Of a stretch of DNA of 64,000 bases, positions 38,591-48,900 are shown in pieces (the stretch's first letter is position 1; every line of letters begins with the position of its first letter). The notes beneath the pieces were generated by a model, which did no database searches, had not been told where the DNA came from, and was given only the letters and a program-made list of their open reading frames with translations. A program made the position numbers and the translations under genes. Where the stretch lies: the NCBI RefSeq assembly GCF_040939455.1, contig NC_134107.1, forward strand, positions 14,695,537-14,759,536. Reading direction: 5' to 3'. The stretch is from Microcebus murinus. Its lineage: Eukaryota > Chordata > Mammalia > Primates > Cheirogaleidae.

Positions 38591-38994
38591 CATGCTCCCT
38601 TAGGAAGGTGCCTGTATTTGAGTCGGTCCTGTGCTGGCTCCAGCCCAGATGTTTCCCTGCAGCGTTCGAGCAAGCGCGTGAGGGGGTGGGCTTGTGTTTC
38701 AGGCCTGCCGTGTATGAAAAATGAATGTTTAAGAACTAAACTTCCACCCAGTGTGGCAAGATTCCCGCAGGGTGGACAGTTCCCAGGATCTGAGGGAACA
38801 GAGGGTCCCCACCGAGCCTCTGTCCTCCCTGGTGTTTGTTCCCCGAGGGGAGCAGCGGCTCAGCTGCACTTTTCCTTTCTGTTTTGCTGCAGATCCACTT
38901 CAGTTCCGGGAGGGGGTGTGTGCAAGGTGCCCATGACGCCCCTCGCTGTGCAGTGTGGTGGTTTCACACTGGGGCTTTGGGGTGAGGTAGAAAA
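38591..38994. other. No gene seen
   Basis: Single-copy sequence between the GGAA array and a MIR. Nothing recognised. Confidence 0.45.
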
Positions 38995-39150
38995 GTTGTG
39001 CTACACGCCAAGCTGTGTGGCTTCTGGCTGGTCCCTTAACCTCTCTGGGCCTAAGCTTCCTTATTTATAAATCAGGGAAGATAATACCTTCTCAGAGTGT
39101 CCTTATGAAGCTTACATGAAATAGCACCCGCCTGGCGTCACCATCACCGC
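38995..39150 (+). repeat. MIR SINE
   Basis: Order gctgtgtggcttctggctgg, cccttaacctctctgggcct, tttataaatcagggaagat. Confidence 0.8.
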
Positions 39151-39159
39151 CCCATGGTG

Positions 39160-39285
39160 ACGGACTGTCTCTGTCTGTCTCCTCCAGAGACCGCAAACTT
39201 CCGAGGGCAAGGACCAGGCTTCACTCCTCTCTCTGCCCAGAGCCCAGCACAGAGCCGGCTCTGTACGGGTGTCCAGGCCGTGCGC
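39160..39285 (+). repeat. L2 LINE 3' fragment
   Basis: Segments gagggcaaggaccaggcttc, tctgcccagagcccagcaca follow the L2 3' end in sense orientation. Confidence 0.5.
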
Positions 39286-39454
39286 GGTTCTAGTAAGACG
39301 CCGCGGCCCGGCATGCCGGAGTGCGGTGGGTGCCTGTGCTGTCGGCGGGCGGGCGGGCTGGCCAGCGTCTCCACCTCCCAGAGCTGGGCTGGGCCTGCTG
39401 CGCTGGCGACACAGGCCCGGGAATGGGTTTCCACCAGAGAGCCATGGGTGACGC

Positions 39455-39595
39455 CCAGACTCTGAAGCTCGACGGCCATATTCAAATCCCAGTGCTGACG
39501 TTGTTCAACTGTGTGGCCTTGGGTATTTTACTTAACCTCTCTGGGCCTCAATTTTCTCTCCCATGAAATAGGGTCGGGGTGAGAATTAAGTGTCC
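39455..39595 (+). repeat. MIR SINE, cut by the following Alu
   Basis: Order attcaaatcccagtgctgac, tgtgtggccttgggtatttt, cttaacctctctgggcctca, gagaattaag. The distal part ends at the Alu insertion. Confidence 0.8.
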
Positions 39596-39609
39596 TCAAC
39601 TCACTTCTC

Positions 39610-40097
39610 TTTTTTTTTTTTGAGACAGAGTCTCGCTTTATTGCCCAGGCTAGAGTGAGTGCCGTGGCGTCAGCCTAGCTCACAGCAACCTCAAACTCCT
39701 GGGCTCAAGCGATCCTCCTGCCTCAGCCTCCTGAGTAGCTGGGACTACAGGCATGCGCCACCATGCCTGGCTGATTTTTCTATGTATATTAGTTGGCCAA
39801 TTAATTTCTTTCTATTTCTAGTAGAGATGGGGTCTCGCTCTTGCTCAGGCTGGTTTCGAACTCCTGACCTTGAGCAATCCTCCTGCCTCGGCCTCCCAGA
39901 GTGCTAGGATTACAGGCGTGAGCACCACGCCCGGCTAATTTTTCTATGTATATTAGTTGGCCAATTAATTTCTATTTATAGTAGAGACGGCGTCTCGCTC
40001 TTGCTCAGGCTGGTTTCGAACTCCTGACCTCGAGCAATCCGCCCGCCTGGGCCTCCCAGAGTGCTAGGATTACAGGCGTGAGCACCGCGCCCGGCCT
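39610..40097 (-). mobile_element. Trimeric lemur-type Alu (full Alu plus an extra left arm), minus strand
   Basis: A complete antisense Alu (39610 to about 39935) is followed directly by a second linker and left arm (about 39936-40097), ending gcaccgcgcccggcc. The perfect 14-bp duplication tcaactcacttctc lies at 39596-39609 and 40098-40111, outside the whole unit. Both left arms share 'gtgagcaccacg/gcaccgcg' (one base shorter than gtgagccacc), suggesting one was copied from the other. Confidence 0.93.
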
Positions 40098-40111
40098 TCA
40101 ACTCACTTCTC

Positions 40112-40650
40112 ATCGAGCTGGACCTCCCTTTCCCTGGAGAGCCAGGCAGCTTCTTGCTCCCCTTTGCTCGGGCCATTCCGTGGGCTCGGAATGCCCTTCC
40201 TGCTCCGCTTGGTGGCTAACTCCTACTCAGCCGTTACGACCCGGATCAGGCGTCCCCTCCCCAGGAATTCCCTGGGCGTCACTGTCCAACTGCACGTGCA
40301 GAGCCACCGCAGCCACCGTGCCTCCAGGCTTGCACGTGCCCCTCCCCCACACCAATGTCTCTGAAATCGGGGTTCGGCCGCCACGTCCACCTAACGCCTT
40401 TGTGTTTCCACTCCCGCATCCTTGCGATGTGTCATAACGCCAGGTCGCCACACCCCCCTGCCAAGCTGGGGCCCAGCCCTGAGCCCGATGTCATTCATCT
40501 CGGCCTCCTCAGGCCCAGCACGGGCCTGGCACGCGTCAGCTCAGCGGGGACAGGCCTGAGTCCCAGGGCGGCTTAGATGGGGGAAGGGCCTCTGCGAGAA
40601 CAGCCCCCGCCATCCTCCCCAGGTCTTGGGGCCGTCGTCACCGTTCCGGA
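40112..40650. repeat. L2 remnant within gene-free sequence
   Basis: At about 40140-40300 the order ggccattccgtgggctcgga, tgcccttcctgctccgcttg, atcaggcgtcccctccccag follows L2 in sense orientation. The rest is GC-rich and unassigned. Confidence 0.5.
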
Positions 40651-40653
40651 CAG

Positions 40654-40825
40654 GTGACACGATGTTGTGTGTCACAGCGCCCCAGGCTGCCCCAGGTTGC
40701 GTGTCACATGGACATGTGACACGATGTTGCGTGGGACACAGCGCCCCAGGCTGCCCCAGGTTGCGTGTCACATGGACATGTGACACGATGTTGCGTGGGA
40801 CACAGCGCCCCAGGCTGCCCGGGGC
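40654..40825. repeat. Tandem repeat, 62-64 bp unit, ~2.6 copies, with palindrome
   Basis: Unit starts at 40654, 40716 and 40780 share gtgacacgatgttg, acagcgccccaggctgcccc and gttgcgtgtcacatggacat. Each copy junction holds GTGTCACATG-ga-CATGTGACAC, a perfect inverted repeat (40701-40722 and 40765-40786). Confidence 0.95.
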
Positions 40826-40964
40826 TGGCAGGGGCAGGGCAGGAGTGTCTCAGAGTCCCCCAGTTTCTCCTGTGCAGGGGTGGGGGTGCAGGGGAGGCGG
40901 CCCTGGTGAGTGGGGACTCAAAAGGTGTCACCAGCTCTGAGTGGGCCTGCGGTGGGGTAGGACT

Positions 40965-41345
40965 GCATGTCACTCCAGCACTAACTCCCGGGGATCTTGG
41001 GCCAGTCCTTTCTCACTCCAGGCCTCAGTGACCTCATCTGTAAAATGAGAGTGGGACAGGATGTTCTCCGTGTCCCCCGACCCCAGCACCAACGCACAAG
41101 ACCTCCCGGAATTACTGTCTCCTCCGCACCTTTCTCCTTTTAAGGAGCTCTCTCACCTGTGGTGACTGACCTGCCAGTGAGCAGGAGCACCTATTGCCAA
41201 GCCTCCGGCCCCCCACCCCGTGAGCTGTTCACCCTCCGTGCACGTTCTGCAGACACACGTGCAGCTAACAGGCTCAGAGAAGGGGAGTGGCTTGTCCAAG
41301 GCCACACAGCCAGGAGCCGGAAGTTGAACCCAGGCTGTAAAAGGC
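40965..41345. repeat. Two MIR remnants in opposite orientation
   Basis: A plus-strand MIR at about 40965-41080 (ttgggccagtcctttctcac, ctcatctgtaaaatgagagt) is followed by a minus-strand piece at about 41260-41345 (ggcttgtccaaggccacaca, gaagttgaacccaggctg). Confidence 0.7.
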
Positions 41346-42039
41346 TTTCACAACCCCGCCCGCGACTGCGCCCCACCCCCAGCAGTGGCTCCTCCCGTAG
41401 GAATCCCCCGCCAGCCCCGGGAGGGTTCAGAGGGCCCGAGGTGGGGGGGCAGCACGGTGGCAACCACATCCTGTGACGGTTGCCGGGAGGCCTGCTGTCT
41501 CCCCACCTCTGGGACAGGTGAACAGGCCCCGCCCAGCCCCACAGGGTGGGGGCGGGGGGAGGCAGCTACAGCCCTGCCTGGGGTGGGGGAGAAGGGAGGG
41601 AGGGACCGGGCCCTGGTCATCGCAGCTGAAATCACAGCCCCAAGTGGGCGAGCACTGCAGGAAACGCCCAGATTCCTCTGCGTGGTCTCTACCGGCCTCG
41701 TCCCTGCTCCTCGGTGGGCACAACCCCCTCGTCAGGCACCTCTGAGCTAAAACCCCCCCGAATTATTCTGCCTTAGGGGCTCTGGGGACTGGGTGGGATC
41801 CCCTTCGGCACGGCAAGCCATGCTGTGAGCAGGGACGCGGCAGCTGCTGGATTCCCGCAGGCCCTGCCTTCTCGCCCCTGCGTCCCCAGCCACGGTAGGG
41901 TTCCCAGTTCACCCTAACATTCCCACCTCGATGGACAGAGCTGCGGCCACCAACGCCCCACCCAGCACAGACAAACACACCACACACACCACACACAGCC
42001 TGGGTTCTATGGAGTTTAAGGACTTGTCGCTCCACACCC
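41346..42039. other. No gene seen, immediately downstream of CD6
   Basis: GC-rich sequence with short A/C repeats near 41965-41997 (acacaccacacacacc). No exon candidate. Confidence 0.45.
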
Positions 42040-42925
42040 AAGCTTCATTCAGCAATTCAGTTTAATCTCGGAACAGTCAGCACAGGACACAGGGCCTGGC
42101 GCGCTGGCGGCCGGGGTGCATCACTGCCCGCCCTCGCGTTCCTCCCGGGAGCACCCTCCTCTGCCCCAGGAGGCGCCGGGCCCTTGCTGGGCCCCTTCCC
42201 GGCAGACGTCTTGCGCGCCTGCCCCCGCGGGGACTGGGCCTCCACCCCTGGGGTCTGCGGGAGGGCTGGCTGGCTGGGCCCCTCTCTGTAACGCGTAGGA
42301 AACTCAGAGCGAAGGCCCAGTGTCCTCGGGTGGTCACTGCAGAACAGGTGTGAGCCCCTGGGGGGCTCCGAGGGTCCCCGGGCCGGACTGGCCTCGGGCC
42401 CCAGCCCCTTGGTGGGGGGCACGCGCTCATCAAGTCTGCTGTCGGCTGCCCCACCCCACCCCAGCAGCCCCCATCAGAGCGACAGCAGCCCCACAGCCCC
42501 GGTACAGGGGCTCCTGCGGTGACACCAGGAGCTGCCCCTCCCAGCACCTCTGGCCCTGAGCTGTCGGAGACTTGGGGGTCAAAGCACCAGACCCCTGAGG
42601 GGCAGAAGTGGCCTCAGGAGTCCAGTCCAGCGCGACCCACCAGACTCTGCTCGTCCATCCAGAGACAGAGGGCTCACTCCTCGTGGAGGCGGTTCCCTCC
42701 ACCCTGGGGTGCTCATCGGGCCGAGAGGGCTGTGCCAGCAAGTTCGGTCATGGAGGGAGACCGAGGGGCACAGGGTGTGGAGTTTCTTCCGTCCCTCTGG
42801 GTGGGGGGACGTCTCAGCCCCATGGGGGTGACCTGGGAGGGTGGGGGCGGGGCGGGGTGGGCCGGTAGGTAGAGCAAGAGGCCGGGAGTGAGGGCAGCCA
42901 CTGAGGGGCCTCAGCTGGACCCAGT
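42040..42925 (-). other. CD6: CD6 3' untranslated region (end estimated)
   Basis: About 0.9 kb of GC-rich sequence follows the CD6 stop codon with no further conserved frame. The lower boundary is set by an ATTAAA hexamer at 42066-42061 (minus strand), with cleavage expected 10-30 nt later, near 42035-42050. The length suits a CD6 transcript of about 3 kb. Boundary inferred, no transcript evidence. Confidence 0.55.
42061..42066 (-). terminator. Candidate polyadenylation signal ATTAAA for CD6
   Basis: ATTAAA is the most common variant of the mammalian poly(A) hexamer. No AATAAA was noticed on the minus strand between it and the stop codon. It sits about 860 nt past the stop. A weakly GT-bearing stretch (minus strand TTGGGTGTGG, about 20 nt further) could be the downstream element. 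Confidence 0.5.
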
Positions 42926-42990
42926 CTAGGCTGCTCCGATGTCATCGTAGTCCTCATTGTCAGTGGAGTGAGGCTGGGGACTGGGGGGCC
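42926..42990 (-). CDS. CD6: CD6 exon 13: C-terminus and stop codon
   Basis: The coding part is 65 bp (acceptor gcccacag) and encodes [20 protein letters not shown] and A, then TAG at 42928-42926. EDYDDI corresponds to human Tyr662, the SLP-76 SH2 docking site. The human protein as remembered ends DDISAA and binds the PDZ domains of syntenin-1. Here the third residue from the end is Gly (GGA codon). The 3' UTR follows. Confidence 0.94.
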
Positions 42991-45900
42991 CTGTGGGCAG
43001 GGAGCTCAGGTCAGCGGGAGGCCCAGTCGCCGCCCCTGGCGCAGCACAGAGCTGAGCGAGTCCACACCCTCCACACCCTGAGGGTCCACACCCTCCCTCT
43101 GGGGTGCCAGGTGAAGCCAGCCCAGCGTCCTGTCCATGGCCATCTCCCAGGCTAGCATGCCAGCCCGGAGGGCAGAGCCTGTGTGCGGTCCCCACGATGG
43201 CACGGTGCACGGAGTGATGGACCGTTGCATGTCACGAGCCCCTCTGCTACCACAGTCTGTCCCAAGGAGCCAACTGGCTGCTTTTGCTTGAATGCCTCCA
43301 CTAATGGGGAGGTCACTTCTTATCAAAACAACCTCTTTGACTATTTCTTCATCCCATCCACATCCATTTTCCCCACTCCTTAATATTCTTGTTTTGATTT
43401 TTAAAGGAAGAATCGCTTTCCCTCTCTTCTTTTCGCCTTCCTTTCTCCTTTTCCCCTTGGGCTGATGCATCCAACAGATGCCCCAGTCGCCCTCCCCACT
43501 CCCTCTACCCGCCCTCCCACGATCCCCTCCCCCGCCACTGGCACCTGGACACCCAAACTGCTCCGCCGACGGGGGCTGGGGCGGCGGCGGCTGGAAGTTC
43601 TGGTACCACTCCCCTCCGGACGAAGTGCTGGAGCTGTCATCGGCCGAGGGCCCTGCTGGAAACGCCCAGAGCCAGTCACCCGCGGCCAGGGGACAGCCGC
43701 TTCGCCCGCTATCAGAGCTGGGAGGCCCAGCCCGCTCAGGAGCGCCAAGTCCTTAGCTTGACAAATGAGGACATGAAGGCCCAGAGAAGGGAGGAGATTT
43801 CCCAAGGCCACACAGCAAGTGGCTGTGGAGCTGGGACGGGCTCAGGGCTCCCAGGCTCATGCTTCCTCCAGCCAGGCTGGCTAGAGGATGGGGACTTGGG
43901 GGATGCACAGATTACCTGAAAAAGTTGTCCGGGAGCCGGCTAGCTCCAAGTTCGGGGGCTGGTCCAGGAAGGAACTCCTCTCTGAAGAGAACACCTGGGC
44001 ATTCCACGGAGGCGGCTTGTTGCTGGTGTGATTGCAGTAATCCTCTCCAGAAGATGTGCTGGACTCACTATTGCTCCTTGGGTGACACTGAGGGTTCAGG
44101 GAGGAGGGGTCTGCGGTGCAGTGCCCAGGGTTGGCGGCTGGGACATGGGAGACGTGCAACTCTTCAAGTCCTGGGCCAGGAAAGGGGGAATGGTGAGGAA
44201 AGAAGCAGCGATGCAGCAAGAGGGCTTTAAACCAGACTTGAGGAAGAACTTACTGCCGATGGGAATTGTTAAAGTCAGGAAGGACCCATTGAGGCAGGCT
44301 GCTGCCAGTAGTTCTCCAAGTGAGCTGAGCTACTGTTTGGAGGCAGGGCTATCATCCTAATCACCCCCGTCCTATCCCTCCCCGCCAGACTCACCTTCCT
44401 CCAAGGGAGGCATCTGGAACCTGCTCTGCTGGGCCTCCTCATCTGTGACCCGGTGCCGCTGGGAATCTGCAGGCAGAGGAGGCAGTGGGGAGGGGAGAAG
44501 GCTCAGGCTCTTTGTCGCAGGAGTCTGGAGGAAGGGCTGGTGTCCCTCAGGGCTGGGGAAGATGCCCCTGAGGCTGACCTCCTGACAGGCAGCCCCCTGA
44601 CCTCCATCTAGGGAAGACTCATGTTTACCCTGAAACCAGCAGCCTGGGGCCAGAGACGCTAGTGCCCTGGGACCCCCCAGCCCCAGCCCCAGCCCCAGCC
44701 CTAGCCCCAGCCCCAGCGGCCCTCCTGCTCCTTAAGGAAATGCCAAGAGTCTGGGCTCTCTCCTCGTGCCCTGGCAGCTCTGGGCAGGAAAAGGGCAGAG
44801 GTTTTCCCCTTCGAGGAGCCTTCCCAGAGCGAAAGCTGGACGGTCTGGAATCGCTGTGTCACAGCCTCTGTGGCTCCTCGAGTTTCAGAGTCAGAGAGAC
44901 AGAGACTCATAGAGTCTTAAGAATTTGAGAGTCTGGGATCTTGCGATCAGCTCTTTTGAACCTTATACCACTGACTTTTAGTCTCAGTGTTGGAGGATTT
45001 TGGACTCTCAGTTTTGCATCTCACATGCCTGGCCTTAGAATCTCAGGGAACCATCCCTGCGGCTCCCAGACACAGGCCCATGGACCAGGAGAAGTGGGAT
45101 CAGTCTGTCCTGTCCCCCTGCCCCCTGGCCCTGAGTGAGCAGGTAGGGCAGGGGCGGCTAGCTGTTCCCAACATCCACTCTCCATCTGTCGCAGGAGATC
45201 CCCTGGCCTTTATCTGGACACACAGCTGCCCAGGGCTGAGGCTTTTTCCCTGCCTCTCTTGCAGCTAGCAGGTAGAAGAATGGGAGCGGTGATGACGTGC
45301 CCATCTCTAGCGTCTCTAGCCTTTCGGCTGCCTGGAGTGTGGACGTGACGGCAAGCCATTCTGGACCGTGTGGACGAGCATCTTAGGGACTGCATAGCGA
45401 CAAGAAAGAAGGAGGCTGGGCCCTCGCCAACTTCTCAGGATGCTGTCACTTGGGGTCCCTGTCGCACACAGCCAGACTCTCATCCTGACTTGCACAGGAG
45501 GTGCAGGGCGGGGCTCAGGAAGTTCTGACAAGCTCCCAAGTGATTCCAAAAGAGGTGTGGGGCTCTCGGTCTAGTCCAACCTCCCAGCATTGCTGGCCCT
45601 GCCTTAGGCACTGTCTTCCTCTTCCCGTGCCCAGAAGAAAGAGAGAAGAGCTAGACCAGCCAGCCAAGAGGTGCAAGCTGGCGTGACAGTGGAGGCAGGG
45701 GAGGGGGTGGGGCTGGTGGGGCCGGCAGGGCGGGATGTGACACGACACGGAAGGGGACAGGGGCGTGCAAGGTGCCCTGACAACTGTGCCTCTCGCCCGC
45801 ACTCCCTCACGTCCCACTGACACGGCCCCCTTAGGTGAATGTCGAGGGCCTGGTCACTGTCTTAAGACCCTACATGGCCAGGGACAAGCATGGGAGGGAC

Positions 45901-48900
45901 AGAGGTCAGAGTGGAGATGCCGCGAGACAGCGGGATGTGTCCGGGGTCGCAAAGCTCTTTGGAAATTTCACTGCAGGGCCTTTTACAGTCACCCTAGTGG
46001 GGAGCAAGGGCATTCTGCCTATGCCACACAGGGGCTCCTGGTGGGGCCTACAGAAGGTCCCCTGGCCAGCTGGGCTCTCTCCCTGATCCGAGCAGCTGGC
46101 CCTGGGGAGCCGGCCCCGGCACTCACTGTAGAAGGTGGTCAGGGCCACGGGAGGCTGGGCGCTGAAGTCATAGTGCTCATAGTCTGTGTCCGAGCCGGAG
46201 TCTGAGTCCTCGGGGGCGGGGGCCCCGACCTGCATGGGCAGCTTGGGAACTGGGGAGAGAACAGAGCGGGGGGGCGTAGCAGAGTGGTGGGGGGAGGGCG
46301 GAGGGAGAGGTGGCAGGGAACAGGGACAGCAGGGATGGGAGGCAGAGTGGCAGGAGGGCACCAGGAAGCCCGTCTGGTACGGACCCCCCAGCCTGGATTT
46401 CCCAAGCTCCTCCCACTCGTTTCCAGTACCGGGAACTAAGCAGCATTTATGTATTTAGCAAACACTTAACGTAGCACTTGCTCTGTGCCAGGCACTGCTC
46501 TAACGTCTACCCGCAAAATAGCTCCGTGAGGTGGGAACGTTATTATCCCCATTTTGCAGCTGAGGGAACTGAGGCGCAGAGAGGTTCTCACCCAGCCCAG
46601 AGAAGCAGGCGTCCGGTCTAAAGCCCTAGACTAGACTATTCAGTGGGCGTCTGCTCTGGGCTCAGCCTCGCGCTAGATGCTGTATTCAGTCTCTTCTCCA
46701 ACATCTGGCTACTGTGTGCAAAGACTGTTTACAATATTTGGCTGACTTTGGTATTGGTCTTCATGTCATCCAACTCTTTCCAATAAAGGTGACTGAATAT
46801 ATTCATAATGCAATGTGATAAAACTCTAACTCCTTTGCAAGACTTTCAAGAGGTATCAATCCACATATCATAAAAGATGGATGACGGACCTAATTTTTCT
46901 TTTCCCAGAAAACATGAAATAAAACTATGTTCCAGGAGAACCTCGATGGAACCGCGGGGCAGGCCGCTGAGGGGGCGTGACGTCACAAGCAGACTAGCCG
47001 ATTAGCAGAGTGCAGCTTTCCTCTGAGAACCAAGATCCCAAACGCCCCCAGCCTGTATTTGTCCAGAATTTAGAAGTCTAGAGCCCTGGGACGACTGAAC
47101 TGGAAGGCCATCTGCCCATCAAGGTCCAGAGAGGCACCTGACCTGCTCAAGGTCCCACAGCCACAAGCTGGTCCATCTCCAGCTGGGCACTGCTTGACCT
47201 AGGCAGCACTGACCCTCCAGAAAGTGTACCCTTCCTGTCCTCCCCAGCCCCTCACACCCAGGTGGGGGGCAGCCTACCTTCTTCTTTGGGGATGGTGATG
47301 GGGACCACTTGATAGCTGTTGATGCCTGCTGGGATGGTGGCGGGTGGGTGCTGGTGGTTCACCATAATAGGGAGGGCTGGGAGAGGGGAGGCAGAAATTC
47401 TACAAGTCACTTTTTTTGCCCTCTCCCAGTCTACCTGGTTCTGTCCTCATCGAGACACCCCCACCCCACCCACACACACACATAAACATACACACACACA
47501 CACACACACACGAGTCTGATCGTCCCACGGGACCCACACTAGTGAGTCCATTTCTGCTGGGCATGCTGGGAAAATCCTTCCCATCAGGAGCTGGATGGCC
47601 ACTGCTGCACTGCACCACGCCTGCTAGGGCTCCCCCCGGGCCCACGCCCCCCTGGGCTGGCCCTGGCTCTCAGAACTTTGCACCTACCGTATTTTCCTTT
47701 AACTTTCAAGAGGATGAAGGCTATGGCGATGAGTGAGGCGAGGAGGAGAATTCCCAGAACAATGCAGGAGATGAGGAGCATTAGCTCCAGAGATTCCGTG
47801 TCGTCCATTTTCACTGTCACAGAAGATTCTGGAAACAAGAACCCCAATTCAGGGAGAAAGAGGAATGCGCACAGACTTCTCTTGGCCCTTCTTCTTGCCT
47901 TTCCATCCTCCCTACAGCTGATCCACTTCCCTTCTTAACCTGTCTTCCTCCTCCTTTCTTGTTTTCAAAATGTCCTGCCTGCTTTTAGGAGTTTGGTATA
48001 TAGTAGGTGCTCAATAAATGCATATTGAATGAATAATTGACTAAATGAATTTCTGCCTGAACTTTCCCTTGGCCACCAGGCCACAGGGATCTCTCTCCGC
48101 TAGCTCTTTAGTACTTAGTCTTTGTTCAATAGACAATTATTGAGTGCCCACTGTGTGCCAGGCACTAGGCCCTTCAGATACAAATATGGCAACAGTATCA
48201 CAGGCCTTGAGGGGCTCTGTCTAGTGGGGAGATCAACAAGTAGACCCAAGCCGGTATGGGAAGGGCCTGCTGTGATGGAGGTGTAGGCAGGGACCCTGCA
48301 GGCATGCAGCCCTACAAGGGGCACTTGTTCTCTAAGCGAGGGGGGGGGACCAAGGCTGGCTTCCCAGAGGAAATCCTGGGGAGTGGAGACAGCAGCATGC
48401 CGGGAAGGGCATGAGACCATCCCAACCCCCTGGTGGGGCAGCATCTGCTACCCCTGGGAGAGGACCCTCTCTGTCCTCGTTTTCTGTGTGCAAAGGAGGA
48501 TGGGAAGCTGGAGCTGGCAGCAGGGAGCTGGTAAGAGGGTGAGGCTGGGCGTGGGGGCTCTGGGGAGGCTACTACGAGTGCGCCCAGAGGACCTGCCCCC
48601 GAGGCAGGGGCTGGTGGACCACGGCGGGGGTGTGGTCCCTGGAGGCCAGTTCTGTCCTGGGGCGGTGTGGCTCCCACCCCAACCTCAGGAAGGGGCGGTG
48701 TGCGCAGGCTGCCTGTGGGTCCTGGCAGGAGCTCGCCCTCCAGCCTGTGCGGTTCCGGTTCATTCCCTCTCTGCGCCAGGGCCTCCGCAGGACTTGCCGC
48801 CCCTTCAGTCTCCCCCACGCGGCTCTGGGGTGTCTGAGAGAAGCTGAGAGGGAGCCAGGAGGCAGGGGAAGCGAGTCTGGGCCTATCCCTGTGAATATGG

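Noticed and set aside
37871..38724. Long open frames of 230-266 codons on both strands (Lys/Glu/Gly- and Pro/Ser/Leu-rich)
   Set aside because: They are translations of the GGAA/TTCC microsatellite.
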